From assembly GCA_028293825.1 (NCBI GenBank), contig JAQGNY010000020.1:1-56773 (forward strand): DNA of 56,773 bases, in the 5' to 3' direction. A model generated the notes under the pieces. It searched no databases, was not told where the DNA came from, and was given only the letters and a program-made list of their open reading frames with translations. Of this stretch, positions 39,479 through 48,483 are shown piece after piece. Made by a program: the position numbers and the translations under genes. The first letter of the stretch is position 1. Each line of letters begins with the position of its first letter. Source of the DNA: Verrucomicrobiaceae bacterium. GTDB lineage: Bacteria > Pseudomonadota > Gammaproteobacteria > Pseudomonadales > CAMLJR01.

Positions 39479-39907
39479 ATGCTTTTCATGCTCTGGCTCA
39501 AAGCCTTTCACATCATCTTTATGGTCTGCTGGTTCGCCGGCATTTTTTATTTGCCGCGCTTATTCGTGTATCACGTGATCGCGACCGAACAAGCCACACG
39601 CGACCATCTAAAGATCATGGAACGCAAACTCTATCGCTTCACCTCGCCGTTCGCGATTTTGACCGTAGTGCTCGGTGTGCTGATGATTCTGCAGAATCCC
39701 GACTACTACCTGCACGCGAAATGGCTGCACATCAAATTCACGCTGGTCGCCGCGCTGATCGTCTACCACTTGCACTGTGGCGCGCTGGTGCGTCGCTTCG
39801 CGCGCGACGATATTCGCCATTCGCATGTTTACTATCGCTGGCTCAACGAAGCACCCGCGCTGTTGTTGTTTGCGATTGTAATTCTGGCGGTGGTAAAGCC
39901 GTTTTAG
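39479..39907 (+). CDS. hemJ: protoporphyrinogen IX oxidase HemJ
   Basis: Small four-helix membrane protein that oxidises protoporphyrinogen IX, the step before ferrochelatase. 142 residues. The family signature at the N-terminus is clear (LKAFHIIFMVCWFAGIFYLP, residues 8-27), with conserved His13 and a Lys in KWLHIKFTLVAALI. An internal ATG three codons on (39488) has a better-spaced GGA and may be the true start. It clusters with hemL and hemB, though thiD and other genes lie between. Confidence 0.88.
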   Translation: MLFMLWLKAFHIIFMVCWFAGIFYLPRLFVYHVIATEQATRDHLKIMERKLYRFTSPFAILTVVLGVLMILQNPDYYLHAKWLHIKFTLVAALIVYHLHCGALVRRFARDDIRHSHVYYRWLNEAPALLLFAIVILAVVKPF

Positions 39908-40012
39908 CCGGCGCAGAATGATCGCCCGTGTTCTGGCATAGCGCCAAACACCCGCTTTACTTACAGCTCCAATAGTCTTTCCAGCAATGGTCTTCTCATA
40001 GAGAGTGTCGCG

Positions 40013-40792
40013 ATGGATTTGGACAAGCACCCTGTACTACTCACCGTTAACAGCCACGATCCCAGCGGCGGCGCCGGCGTTGTCGCCGATGTCGAAACCG
40101 CGAATAGCCTCGGCTGTCATTGCGTCTCCGCCATCACCGCGCTCAACGTGCGCGACACGCAAAATTTAAAAGACCGACAGAGCACTGGCACGCCACTGCT
40201 GATCGAGCAAATGCGCGCGGCGCTGGAAGACAGCTCGGTTACCGCAATCAAGATTGGCGATATCGCCACCGTCGCGCAGGCCGAAGCGGTTCATACCATT
40301 CTCGGCGAATACCGCGACATACCGGTGGTGTTAGACCCGGTGTTGCATCACGGCGCCGATGATGGCGATGTCGATGAAGCGATACGCATTTTGTTATTTC
40401 CGCGCGCGACCATCAGCGTGTTGAGCGTGCCGCATGTCAAACAACTTTCCACTTGCGGCGACAGCCTGGGCGCCAGCGTGCAGGAGCTGCTCGAATTCGG
40501 CTGCCCGCAATTGCTGGTAACGGTGGCCGCACAAGAGCCGAATAAAATCATTAACCGTTTGTTTTCGACGCGCGGCGTTGATCGCGAATACACGTGGGAT
40601 GCTTTCTCGAAACAATTCCACGGCGCCGGCAGCACCTTGTCGGCAGCGATCACTGCTTATCTCGCACACGGTTTCGATTTGCAGGAAGCATTGCAGCAGG
40701 GCCAGCAATTTACCTGGCAGGCGATGGAGCGCGCGCTGCGGGTCGGCATGGGCGGGTTGATTCCTGATCGGCTGTTTTGGTGCCGTAAATAA
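40013..40792 (+). CDS. thiD: hydroxymethylpyrimidine / phosphomethylpyrimidine kinase
   Basis: Ribokinase-fold kinase of thiamine synthesis that phosphorylates HMP and HMP-P. 259 residues. N-terminal substrate loop NSHDPSGGAGVVADVETANSLG and the C-terminal anion-hole motif FHGAGSTLSAAITAYLAHG. In the typical enzyme this last motif reads GTGCTL with a conserved Cys; here it is GAGST, with Ser. No other thi gene is adjacent and no TPP riboswitch is visible. It lies just before hemL, an arrangement also seen in Pseudomonas. The Cys to Ser change leaves specificity slightly open. Confidence 0.82.
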   Translation: MDLDKHPVLLTVNSHDPSGGAGVVADVETANSLGCHCVSAITALNVRDTQNLKDRQSTGTPLLIEQMRAALEDSSVTAIKIGDIATVAQAEAVHTILGEYRDIPVVLDPVLHHGADDGDVDEAIRILLFPRATISVLSVPHVKQLSTCGDSLGASVQELLEFGCPQLLVTVAAQEPNKIINRLFSTRGVDREYTWDAFSKQFHGAGSTLSAAITAYLAHGFDLQEALQQGQQFTWQAMERALRVGMGGLIPDRLFWCRK

Positions 40793-40894
40793 CGTCTTCG
40801 CGTAAATCACCAGCGCGGTAAATAGCTCGCCGCGCTGGCACTCCCGCCCGCAACTCACGATAATTCCGCAGTTCGTTTTTCCCGAGGCACCCCC

Positions 40895-42178
40895 ATGCAC
40901 CAGCGTTCCATCGAGCTATTCCAGCAGGCCCAGCAATTCATTCCCGGCGGCGTCAATTCGCCGGTGCGCGCGTTTCGCGCCGTGGGCGGCACGCCGATTT
41001 TTATCGAGCGCGCCAGCGGCCCGTATTTATTCGACGCCGACGGCAATCGCTATATCGATTACGTGTTGTCGTGGGGACCGATGATCGCGGGCCATGCGCA
41101 TCCGGCAATTCTCAACGCGGTGCGTGAGCGCATCGTCGATGGCCTGAGCTTCGGCGCGCCGACCGCCATCGAAATCGAATTGGCTCGGCGCATCTGCAAC
41201 ATCATGTCGAACATGGATTTGGTACGGATGGTCAGCTCCGGCACCGAAGCGACGATGAGCGCGATTCGGCTCGCGCGCGGCTATACCGGCCGCGACAAAA
41301 TCGTGAAATTCGAAGGCTGCTATCACGGCCATTCCGATTCGCTGCTGGTGAAAGCCGGCTCCGGCGCGCTGACCTTGGGCGTGCCGAGTTCGCCCGGCGT
41401 GCCGGCGGCGCTCGCCGACCACACCATTACGTTGAATTACAACGACAGCGAAGGCGTGAAAGAAGCATTCGCGAAAATCGGCGAACAAGTCGCGTGCATC
41501 ATCGTCGAGCCTGTGGCCGGCAATATGAATTGCATTCCGCCGCTGCCGGGATTTCTCGAAACATTGCGCGAGCAATGCACCAAATACGGCGCGCTATTAA
41601 TTCTCGATGAAGTGATGACCGGCTTTCGTTTGGGCCTCACCGGCGCGCAGGGTTTTTACAATATCGAAGCAGATATCACTACGCTCGGCAAAGTCATCGG
41701 CGGCGGCATGCCGGTCGGCGCGTTCGGAGGCAAGCGCGCGATCATGGAAAAAATCGCACCGTTAGGACCCGTATATCAAGCGGGCACGTTGTCGGGCAAT
41801 CCAGTGGCGATGGCCGCTGGACTTGCGACACTCGATATCATCGAGCAACCCGATTTTTATCCGACGCTGTTTGAAAAAACCAAAACGTTGGTCGATGGTT
41901 TACTCGGCGCCGCAAACAGCGCGGGTATTCCCTTCACCGCCAACTATGTCGGCAGCATGTTCGGTGGCTTTTTCACGGAAGAAAAAACCGTCGTTAATTA
42001 CAAGCAAGTGATGGCGTGCAATATCGAACGCTTCAACCGCTTCTTCCACGGCATGCTCGAAGCAGGTGTGTATTTCGCACCGGCCTCGTACGAGGCGTCG
42101 TTTATGTCCACTGCGCACAGTGCCGAGGATATCGCCGCAACGATCGTGGCGGCTGAACGCGTGATGAAAACGTTTTAA
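40895..42178 (+). CDS. hemL: glutamate-1-semialdehyde 2,1-aminomutase
   Basis: PLP enzyme making 5-aminolevulinate, the first heme-specific precursor of the C5 pathway. 427 residues, full length. N-terminal [23 protein letters not shown]-binding [16 protein letters not shown], and the Schiff-base Lys in [19 protein letters not shown] near residue 267. ATG with GAGG upstream. Followed after 39 bp by the RhuM/Fic gene and then hemB. Confidence 0.96.
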   Translation: MHQRSIELFQQAQQFIPGGVNSPVRAFRAVGGTPIFIERASGPYLFDADGNRYIDYVLSWGPMIAGHAHPAILNAVRERIVDGLSFGAPTAIEIELARRICNIMSNMDLVRMVSSGTEATMSAIRLARGYTGRDKIVKFEGCYHGHSDSLLVKAGSGALTLGVPSSPGVPAALADHTITLNYNDSEGVKEAFAKIGEQVACIIVEPVAGNMNCIPPLPGFLETLREQCTKYGALLILDEVMTGFRLGLTGAQGFYNIEADITTLGKVIGGGMPVGAFGGKRAIMEKIAPLGPVYQAGTLSGNPVAMAAGLATLDIIEQPDFYPTLFEKTKTLVDGLLGAANSAGIPFTANYVGSMFGGFFTEEKTVVNYKQVMACNIERFNRFFHGMLEAGVYFAPASYEASFMSTAHSAEDIAATIVAAERVMKTF

Positions 42179-42217
42179 ACGGATTTATTTAATGAATATC
42201 ACAAGGAAGTTCACAGC

Positions 42218-43196
42218 ATGAGCTCAGAAAACCAGATCAATCTCTGTCAAACTTCCGACGGCAAAATTGAACTGGAGGTTGCAGTAGAACGCGATACGGT
42301 TTGGTTAAGGCAGGAGCAGATGAGTGAGTTATTCGGAAGAGAACGCTCAGTCATAACCAAGCATCTGCGCAATATTTTTGCAGAGAGCGAGCTGGAGGAG
42401 AAAAGCAATGTGCAAAATATGCACATTGCTGGCTCGGACAAACCGGTAAAGTTTTACAACCTGGATGTCATTATCTCAGTGGGCTATCGCGTCAAGTCCA
42501 TCCAAGGCACTCGCTTTCGACAATGGGCGACAAGCGTGCTGCGTCAGCATCTGGTTCAGGGTTATACGCTCCACAAAGCTCGCTTCGAAAAAAATGCCAC
42601 CGAACTCGAACAAGCGCTGACGTTAATTCGTAAAACTGCGCAATCGCCCGAACTAACGCGCGAAGCCGGCAGCGGTCTGGTTGAAATTGTCAGTCGTTAC
42701 ACGCAGACCTTTTTATGGTTGCAGCGCTACGACGAAGGCATGCCCAATGACCCCAGCGGCGAATCCGGCGGAACATTGCCCAGCGCAACCGACGCAGCCA
42801 AATCGATTGAAGCATTAAAGCAATCGTTGATAACGCGCGGTGATGGTCTGGCGGCGCTACTAGGTAATCTCGATCAAACTGCTTTTGGTGAGCCGGCCTA
42901 TCCGACCATCGAAAGTAAAGCCGCGCACCTGCTGTATTTCGTCGTGAAAAATCATCCGTTCACCGACGGCAATAAGCGCAGCGGCGCATTTTTATTTGTC
43001 GATTTTCTGCATCGCAATGGTCGTTTACTTAACAAACGAGCAGCCGATTATTAATGACACGGGCTTAGCGGCGCTGACTTTATTGGTTGCAGAATCGGAC
43101 CCCAAACAGAAAGAAACATTGGTGCGTTTAATTATGAATATGCTGGCGGTTGCTCCCGCAGTCGCATCTGTCGACAATGAATTATCTCGGCATTAA
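42218..43196 (+). pseudogene. RhuM-family Fic/Doc protein, frameshifted near the 3' end
   Basis: The first frame (42218-43054, 278 residues) has an N-terminal RhuM-type domain (VWLRQEQMSELFGRERSVIT and NLDVIISVGYRVKS) and a Fic domain with a complete HPFTDGNKR motif (residues 246-254, H-x-F-x2-GN-[K]-R form). The reading then stops after GRLLNKRAADY. Family members continue ...INDTGLAALTLLVAESDPKQK..., and exactly that continuation is found in the +1 frame (43034-43196). One extra A in AACAAAC near 43040 explains it. The lost tail is about 50 residues, while the catalytic loop is intact. Fic proteins usually AMPylate or phosphorylate targets; many are toxins or effectors. It is inserted between hemL and hemB with its own AAGGAAG ribosome site. 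Confidence 0.8.
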
Positions 43197-44213
<1,017 letters not shown>

Positions 44214-44237
44214 TTTTTATACGCGTCGATATTTTCT

Positions 44238-45008
44238 TTAGTGATGCAAATGTCGACGCCGACGTACATGCTGCCAATACATCCACAGCCCACTCAGCGC
44301 CAACAGCAATAAACCAAGCCCGACCAGATCAATAAAATACGGGCCCCAGGTACCGAGAAAACGGCCACTGTGCAAATCGAGCAACAATCTTTCCAGTGAA
44401 ATTCCCGGTTGAATAATTGGCGCGACAATGTCGCGTTGCGCGATGGTTAATTCTTGCGAATGACTCCATTGCACATCCGCATCGCAGCTATGCCACGCTA
44501 TGCCATCGGCGCTGGCGAATTTTTTCTCGCCGCTCGCGACGACAACGCCACCACAACCTGCGCCGATTTTTTCAATACGAGAAACCGGCAGCGCTGCGCC
44601 GGATAATTTATCGATGACGCTGCCATCCGCTGCGAGCAAAATAATTTGTGCGTTATCGGCGATAAATAAAGTTTGATTGCTCGCTACAAAACCCAGTGGC
44701 TGCATCGGTTCGATGGTCAGCGCTTTGCCGTCGAACAATACTTCGTTTTGCGTTGCCACCAACCAATGTGATTTGTCATTAAAAACAAATTGCGGTTGAT
44801 CGACCTGTAAACCGTAACGCTGCGCAATTAATGACGAATGAACAATGTGCTGCGATAAATTCAGCGCGCCGGTGTGATTGAGCAGCCAGCCGCTGATGAC
44901 CATCCAAATTACAAATAAGCTCGCGAGCACGCCGATGCGCCGATGCCAGCGGTGCAACACGATACTGAGTTTGCGCCGCAACGGATGGGCATGATGGGAG
45001 CGATTCAT
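44238..45008 (-). CDS. PepSY-type inner-membrane protein
   Basis: 256 residues. N-terminal LHRWHRRIGVLASLFVIWMV with a first helix (25-48) ending NHTG, a periplasmic domain of about 160 residues, and a second helix near the C-terminus (DLVGLGLLLLALSGLWMYW) before a His/Arg tail. The His-rich RWHR and LLNHTG motifs are those of the PepSY-associated TM family, whose members are thought to carry heme and pass electrons across the membrane (for example in siderophore reduction). It starts as ATGA on the FMN-binding gene stop; last gene of the operon. Confidence 0.75.
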   Translation of the reverse strand: MNRSHHAHPLRRKLSIVLHRWHRRIGVLASLFVIWMVISGWLLNHTGALNLSQHIVHSSLIAQRYGLQVDQPQFVFNDKSHWLVATQNEVLFDGKALTIEPMQPLGFVASNQTLFIADNAQIILLAADGSVIDKLSGAALPVSRIEKIGAGCGGVVVASGEKKFASADGIAWHSCDADVQWSHSQELTIAQRDIVAPIIQPGISLERLLLDLHSGRFLGTWGPYFIDLVGLGLLLLALSGLWMYWQHVRRRRHLHH

Positions 45009-45523
45009 GGCGCAGCTTGATTTGATGCGGCTTGATTTAAAACCAGCGCGGCCTGCGCCATGCGCTGCATTGCGTTAACGGACAACGTCGCGCCGGTGAT
45101 GCCATCGATTTTGCGCGACAGATGATCGCCGTCGAGCTGCGCGCCGATAAATTGCCGCAGAAATGCGGGCAGATGAATTTCCTCGCCGCGACTTTCGCGA
45201 TACACCAACACCTGTGCGCGCTCGATGTGATTATCGGTAACGACAAAGCCCGCGCCGATCGGATATTCCTTGCCGGTTTCTTCGAGCAGCCACGCCGTTT
45301 TTGCGGCAACACGCCAGTAACGTATGCGCGCTTGCGGATAACGATGACCTAAAGCGGCAGTGAGTTTTTCTTGCGTGGGATTATCGAGCCACAACACGGA
45401 CGGTGGCGGTAATTCGGAAAACGTTTGTTTAAGAAATTCGTCGTCGGATAAATAAACCGTGTCCGCCTGAACCCAGCGGACCACGGTTAACAATAACAGT
45501 AGAAAAATTGCTTTAGAAGGCAA
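45005..45523 (-). CDS. exported FMN-binding protein, probable ApbE substrate
   Basis: 172 residues, signal peptide about 1-20 (LLLLLTVVRWVQA). The C-terminal half is an FMN_bind domain like that of RnfG/NqrC. The flavinylation motif Dxx(S/T)GA(S/T) is complete at residues 140-146 (DGITGAT), so FMN is predicted to be attached to Thr146 by ApbE. No apbE gene is in this window. The TTG start overlaps the porin stop by 11 bp. It would carry one electron carrier in the periplasm between the PepSY protein and the c-type cytochrome. Confidence 0.8.
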   Translation of the reverse strand: MPSKAIFLLLLLTVVRWVQADTVYLSDDEFLKQTFSELPPPSVLWLDNPTQEKLTAALGHRYPQARIRYWRVAAKTAWLLEETGKEYPIGAGFVVTDNHIERAQVLVYRESRGEEIHLPAFLRQFIGAQLDGDHLSRKIDGITGATLSVNAMQRMAQAALVLNQAASNQAAP

Positions 45524-46808
45524 GACCTAAACCCAGATCGAAACGATTGCGGTCAGTGTCTTCTTTAAAGCGCTGGTAATCCACTTTAAACACGACATTC
45601 GGATTCAAATTGAAGTTGAAACCGTAGGTCCACACCGCTTCGGTTGCCAGCGTATCCGGCGTTAAACCGGCGCCGATATCGCTGTAGCTGGCGCCAGTAT
45701 TGAAGCGTTCGTAACGCACGAACGGCGAAATCGAATACGTGCTCGGCAATGCAACTTTGTAAGCGGCTTGGGTGTACCAACCCCAGAATTCTTTCGGAAT
45801 CAACGTATCGTTGCCGACGAAAGTCGCGTTGAGATCGGTGGTATCGGAAATCGTGCCCTTCGCGTATACAGCGGACAAATCGAAATCGCCCGGTGTCCAG
45901 CGCGTGTGCGCATCCCACAAGGTGACGCGCGCATTCGACGCGACGCGGATATCTTGATTGCCCTGCGACACCTTACCGGTAAATACGCTGCCGCCCGCAA
46001 CCCAGCCGGGAACGCCGCGATAATTCAATGCTACGTAAGTGCTCAGATCGCGCGCTTTGGCATTTTGCAATTCCTGGTGCACGCTGCCGAGCGGCGACTC
46101 TTTACCCTCGTCCGATGCTGGGTCCCATTTGCCCAAATCGAAGCCGGTGGTCAAACCCACATCCCACGCGATACCGGATTCGGTGCCGCCATAAATTGCC
46201 GCACCGCCTTCACGCCACGTGCTGGGAATAATTGCGGTCTCGACAAAATTGCGCTCGACGCCGTAGTAGTGCGTCGGCTCGTGCGATTCGTTGAGCAAGC
46301 CCATTGGAATCAAAAACAGACCGGCTTTTAAATTCACCGAATCCGCTAATTTATGATCGATATAAAATTGCTCGACTTCAACTTCGCCGGTGTCATCCGC
46401 CGATGCCACCGCGTGCTCGACTTCGTATTCCGACATGAAGCGTGTGTTTTCATTGAAGCGATAACCGAAACCGAAAACCGCGCGACGCAAATCCATGCGG
46501 GTTTCGCTGCTGTCGTGTTTCGGACGGTTGTAATTGATTTCGCCGTAACCCCAAATCGTCAATGGCTCGATCGCCGATGCGATTTTTTCCGCCGTGCCAT
46601 TCGATGCAGTCGGCGCGGCTCTCACGATAGTTTCCTGTTGCGTCGCAATCGCTTCGGTCTGCGAATGCATTGCTTTGATTTCGGCTTTCAACGCGTCGAG
46701 TTGCGCACTGAGCTGATCGACCTTCGCGCGCAATTCGGCTTCATCGGCATGCGCAGGCACCGCGGCACAAGCAGCGGCGATCATTACGGAAAGTGTTAAA
46801 CGTTTCAT
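45513..46808 (-). CDS. outer-membrane porin with coiled-coil N-terminus
   Basis: 431 residues. Signal peptide (MKRLTLSVMIAAACAAVPAHA), then a heptad-like coiled coil (AELRAKVDQLSAQLDALKAE, residues 24-43 onward). A beta-barrel with alternating aromatic strands follows and ends in Phe (LGLGLAF), as outer-membrane proteins do. It resembles phosphate-selective OprO/OprP-type or DcaP-like porins. The ATG at 46808 has AGGA 8 bases upstream. The substrate is unknown. It lies 16 bp after the peroxidase gene. Confidence 0.8.
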   Translation of the reverse strand: MKRLTLSVMIAAACAAVPAHADEAELRAKVDQLSAQLDALKAEIKAMHSQTEAIATQQETIVRAAPTASNGTAEKIASAIEPLTIWGYGEINYNRPKHDSSETRMDLRRAVFGFGYRFNENTRFMSEYEVEHAVASADDTGEVEVEQFYIDHKLADSVNLKAGLFLIPMGLLNESHEPTHYYGVERNFVETAIIPSTWREGGAAIYGGTESGIAWDVGLTTGFDLGKWDPASDEGKESPLGSVHQELQNAKARDLSTYVALNYRGVPGWVAGGSVFTGKVSQGNQDIRVASNARVTLWDAHTRWTPGDFDLSAVYAKGTISDTTDLNATFVGNDTLIPKEFWGWYTQAAYKVALPSTYSISPFVRYERFNTGASYSDIGAGLTPDTLATEAVWTYGFNFNLNPNVVFKVDYQRFKEDTDRNRFDLGLGLAF

Positions 46809-46824
46809 CGGTGGCATCCTGAAT

Positions 46825-48057
46825 TTAAAGTTTGTAACCGTCGGTTAAAGTGTTGAGAAAGGCGACGACTGCATCGATCTCATCAGAAGTCAGCGCGGGT
46901 TGATCGCCGATTTTGCGGTTGTAGGGCACTTCGGTAATGTTCACGTTGCCGCGGTATTCGGGCGGTAAATCGTTGAATTTGTCGGCACCGCCGCTCCCAT
47001 CATTCTTGGTCGGGTACCACTCGTCGGGGTTGGTATCGCGACGCACATAAAAGGACACGACCTCGCGCAGCGAGGCGAATTTACCGTTGTGGAAATACGG
47101 CGCGGTAATGCCGACATTGCGCAAGCCGGGTACTTTGAAGGCACCGCATAAATCGGGGTGGCTCGCCTGTAAATCGGTGCGATCCGGGCCGCACAAACCG
47201 AGGTCGTAATACGCAGGATCGGCATTCGCCGGAATGTCGTCGTTGCGCGGGACACCGAGGTTGTCGTAGGTGAAGTCGGTAAAAAGCGGCGGCGAGCCAT
47301 CGGCTAACCGCGAGCTCGGATGACAACCCGCGCAGTTGCCTTTGGTCGGATCGTTGTACAGCGCCAGACCGCGCAGCTCTTGATCGCTCAGCTTGGCTTT
47401 ACCGGCAAGGAAATAATCGTACTTGCTGTCGAACGGGCGAAACTCCGGCGACTCTTTTTCGTATTGCTGCAGTGCGAATACAGCGCGATCGAATGCGGCT
47501 TCGCCGTCATCGAAGATACCGGCGCCAAATACTTGAGTGAACTCGGCAACGTAGCTGGCGCTGCGCAGCTTGGCGATAAACACCGCTGGCGTGCCGTTCG
47601 CCATTTCGTGCGCGGCTAACAACGGCCGCTGCGCCTGCTCGGCAAACGTGCTGACGCGACCATCACGATCAAAACCGCCGGTCGGCGTGCCTTCGCTATC
47701 GAAGAAAAAACTAGGGGTGAAACTCAGATAATTGAGCGATGGCGCATTGCGAAAGCCCGCCACATTCATGCCGACGCCGCCTAACGGCACCGCGCGGTTG
47801 TCATTGCCGGCGTGCGCGCGCACTGGATCGTGGCAGACATTGCAGGCCAGCTGGCCCGATGCCGACAGACTTTTATCAGCAAAAATCTTCTCGCCTAACG
47901 CCGCCGCAGCGGACAGCGCTGGCGCCGTTGGTACTGCGGTACCTGGATTGCTATTGGCATTACTCCCGCCCCCACCGCCGCCACAACCGCTAAAAATGGC
48001 ACTCGACCCAACAATAAGGGCTACTAGAAATCGCTCGTGCAGAATTTTTTTCTTCAT
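46825..48057 (-). CDS. lipoprotein di-heme cytochrome c peroxidase (MauG/CCP family)
   Basis: 410 residues. Lipoprotein signal peptide with lipidated Cys25 (IFSGC) followed by a glycine-rich spacer. Two c-type heme motifs: CNVCH (72-76) and CAGCH (242-246), the two-domain layout of bacterial CCP/MauG. It would reduce peroxide, or act as an oxidase/electron acceptor, while tethered to a membrane. The ATG at 48057 gives a proper signal peptide; an ATG 18 bp upstream (48075) has no ribosome site. First gene of the four-gene operon and directly behind the Fur-like box. Confidence 0.85.
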   Translation of the reverse strand: MKKKILHERFLVALIVGSSAIFSGCGGGGGGSNANSNPGTAVPTAPALSAAAALGEKIFADKSLSASGQLACNVCHDPVRAHAGNDNRAVPLGGVGMNVAGFRNAPSLNYLSFTPSFFFDSEGTPTGGFDRDGRVSTFAEQAQRPLLAAHEMANGTPAVFIAKLRSASYVAEFTQVFGAGIFDDGEAAFDRAVFALQQYEKESPEFRPFDSKYDYFLAGKAKLSDQELRGLALYNDPTKGNCAGCHPSSRLADGSPPLFTDFTYDNLGVPRNDDIPANADPAYYDLGLCGPDRTDLQASHPDLCGAFKVPGLRNVGITAPYFHNGKFASLREVVSFYVRRDTNPDEWYPTKNDGSGGADKFNDLPPEYRGNVNITEVPYNRKIGDQPALTSDEIDAVVAFLNTLTDGYKL

Positions 48058-48091
48058 TATCCAGGTGTTGCGCATTTAATAGTAAATTGAA

Positions 48092-48106
48092 AGATAACGC
48101 TTATCA
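48092..48106. promoter_or_regulatory. Fur-box-like palindrome upstream of the peroxidase operon
   Basis: Minus strand TGATAAG-C-GTTATCT matches the Fur 7-1-7 consensus TGATAAT-n-ATTATCA at 11 of 14 positions. It lies 35 bp upstream of the peroxidase start codon at 48057, where it would cover a promoter. It suggests iron (or possibly peroxide) control of the operon. Confidence 0.55.
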
Positions 48107-48144
48107 TTTGACCACGCGGCACAGTATCGCCTGATCCTGACAAA

Positions 48145-48180
48145 TAGCTGACAAAATAGCTGACAAAATAGCTGACAAAA
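48145..48180. repeat. three exact 12-bp tandem repeats
   Basis: TAGCTGACAAAA is repeated three times head to tail, with partial flanking copies (CTGACAAA before, TAGG after). It lies about 40 bp upstream of the Fur-like box, between the peroxidase gene and the DUF1653 gene. It could be an activator binding array or slippage-prone sequence. Confidence 0.9.
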
Positions 48181-48222
48181 TAGGTTTGAAAAGGCTGGGA
48201 AGGAGAGGTTTAGCGGGGGCTT

Positions 48223-48483
48223 TTAAGTGCCAGGATCACGGTCGGAGTCGGGCAAAAACTCAAAGCGGGGAAAGGTCTTACCATCGCGCTGTACTTGCTC
48301 GATGAACATCGCCAACGGACGCACCCATAAACCGTGCTCGCCATACAGCGCGCGATAGACCACGTAATCGTCCTGCGTTTCGCTGTGTTTGGCGGTGGCA
48401 ATCACCTCATACAGATTGCCTTTGAAGTGACGATACCGCCCGCGCGGTAGCTTTGCGTCGTCTGACGTTAACTCACTCATCAC
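48223..48483 (-). CDS. DUF1653 domain protein
   Basis: 86 residues, made up mostly of a DUF1653 domain: [20 protein letters not shown], then [21 protein letters not shown]. It is a small soluble protein of unknown function found widely in bacteria. Its start overlaps the chemoreceptor stop as ATGA, so it is translated together with the receptor. Confidence 0.8.
   Translation of the reverse strand: MMSELTSDDAKLPRGRYRHFKGNLYEVIATAKHSETQDDYVVYRALYGEHGLWVRPLAMFIEQVQRDGKTFPRFEFLPDSDRDPGT

Noticed and set aside
39111-39511. Overlapping 100-codon frames between argC and hemJ
   Set aside because: They are translations of the alternating repeat units in several frames, not proteins.
48145-48180. CRISPR array
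   Set aside because: Units are 12 bp and directly adjacent without spacers, and there are no cas genes.
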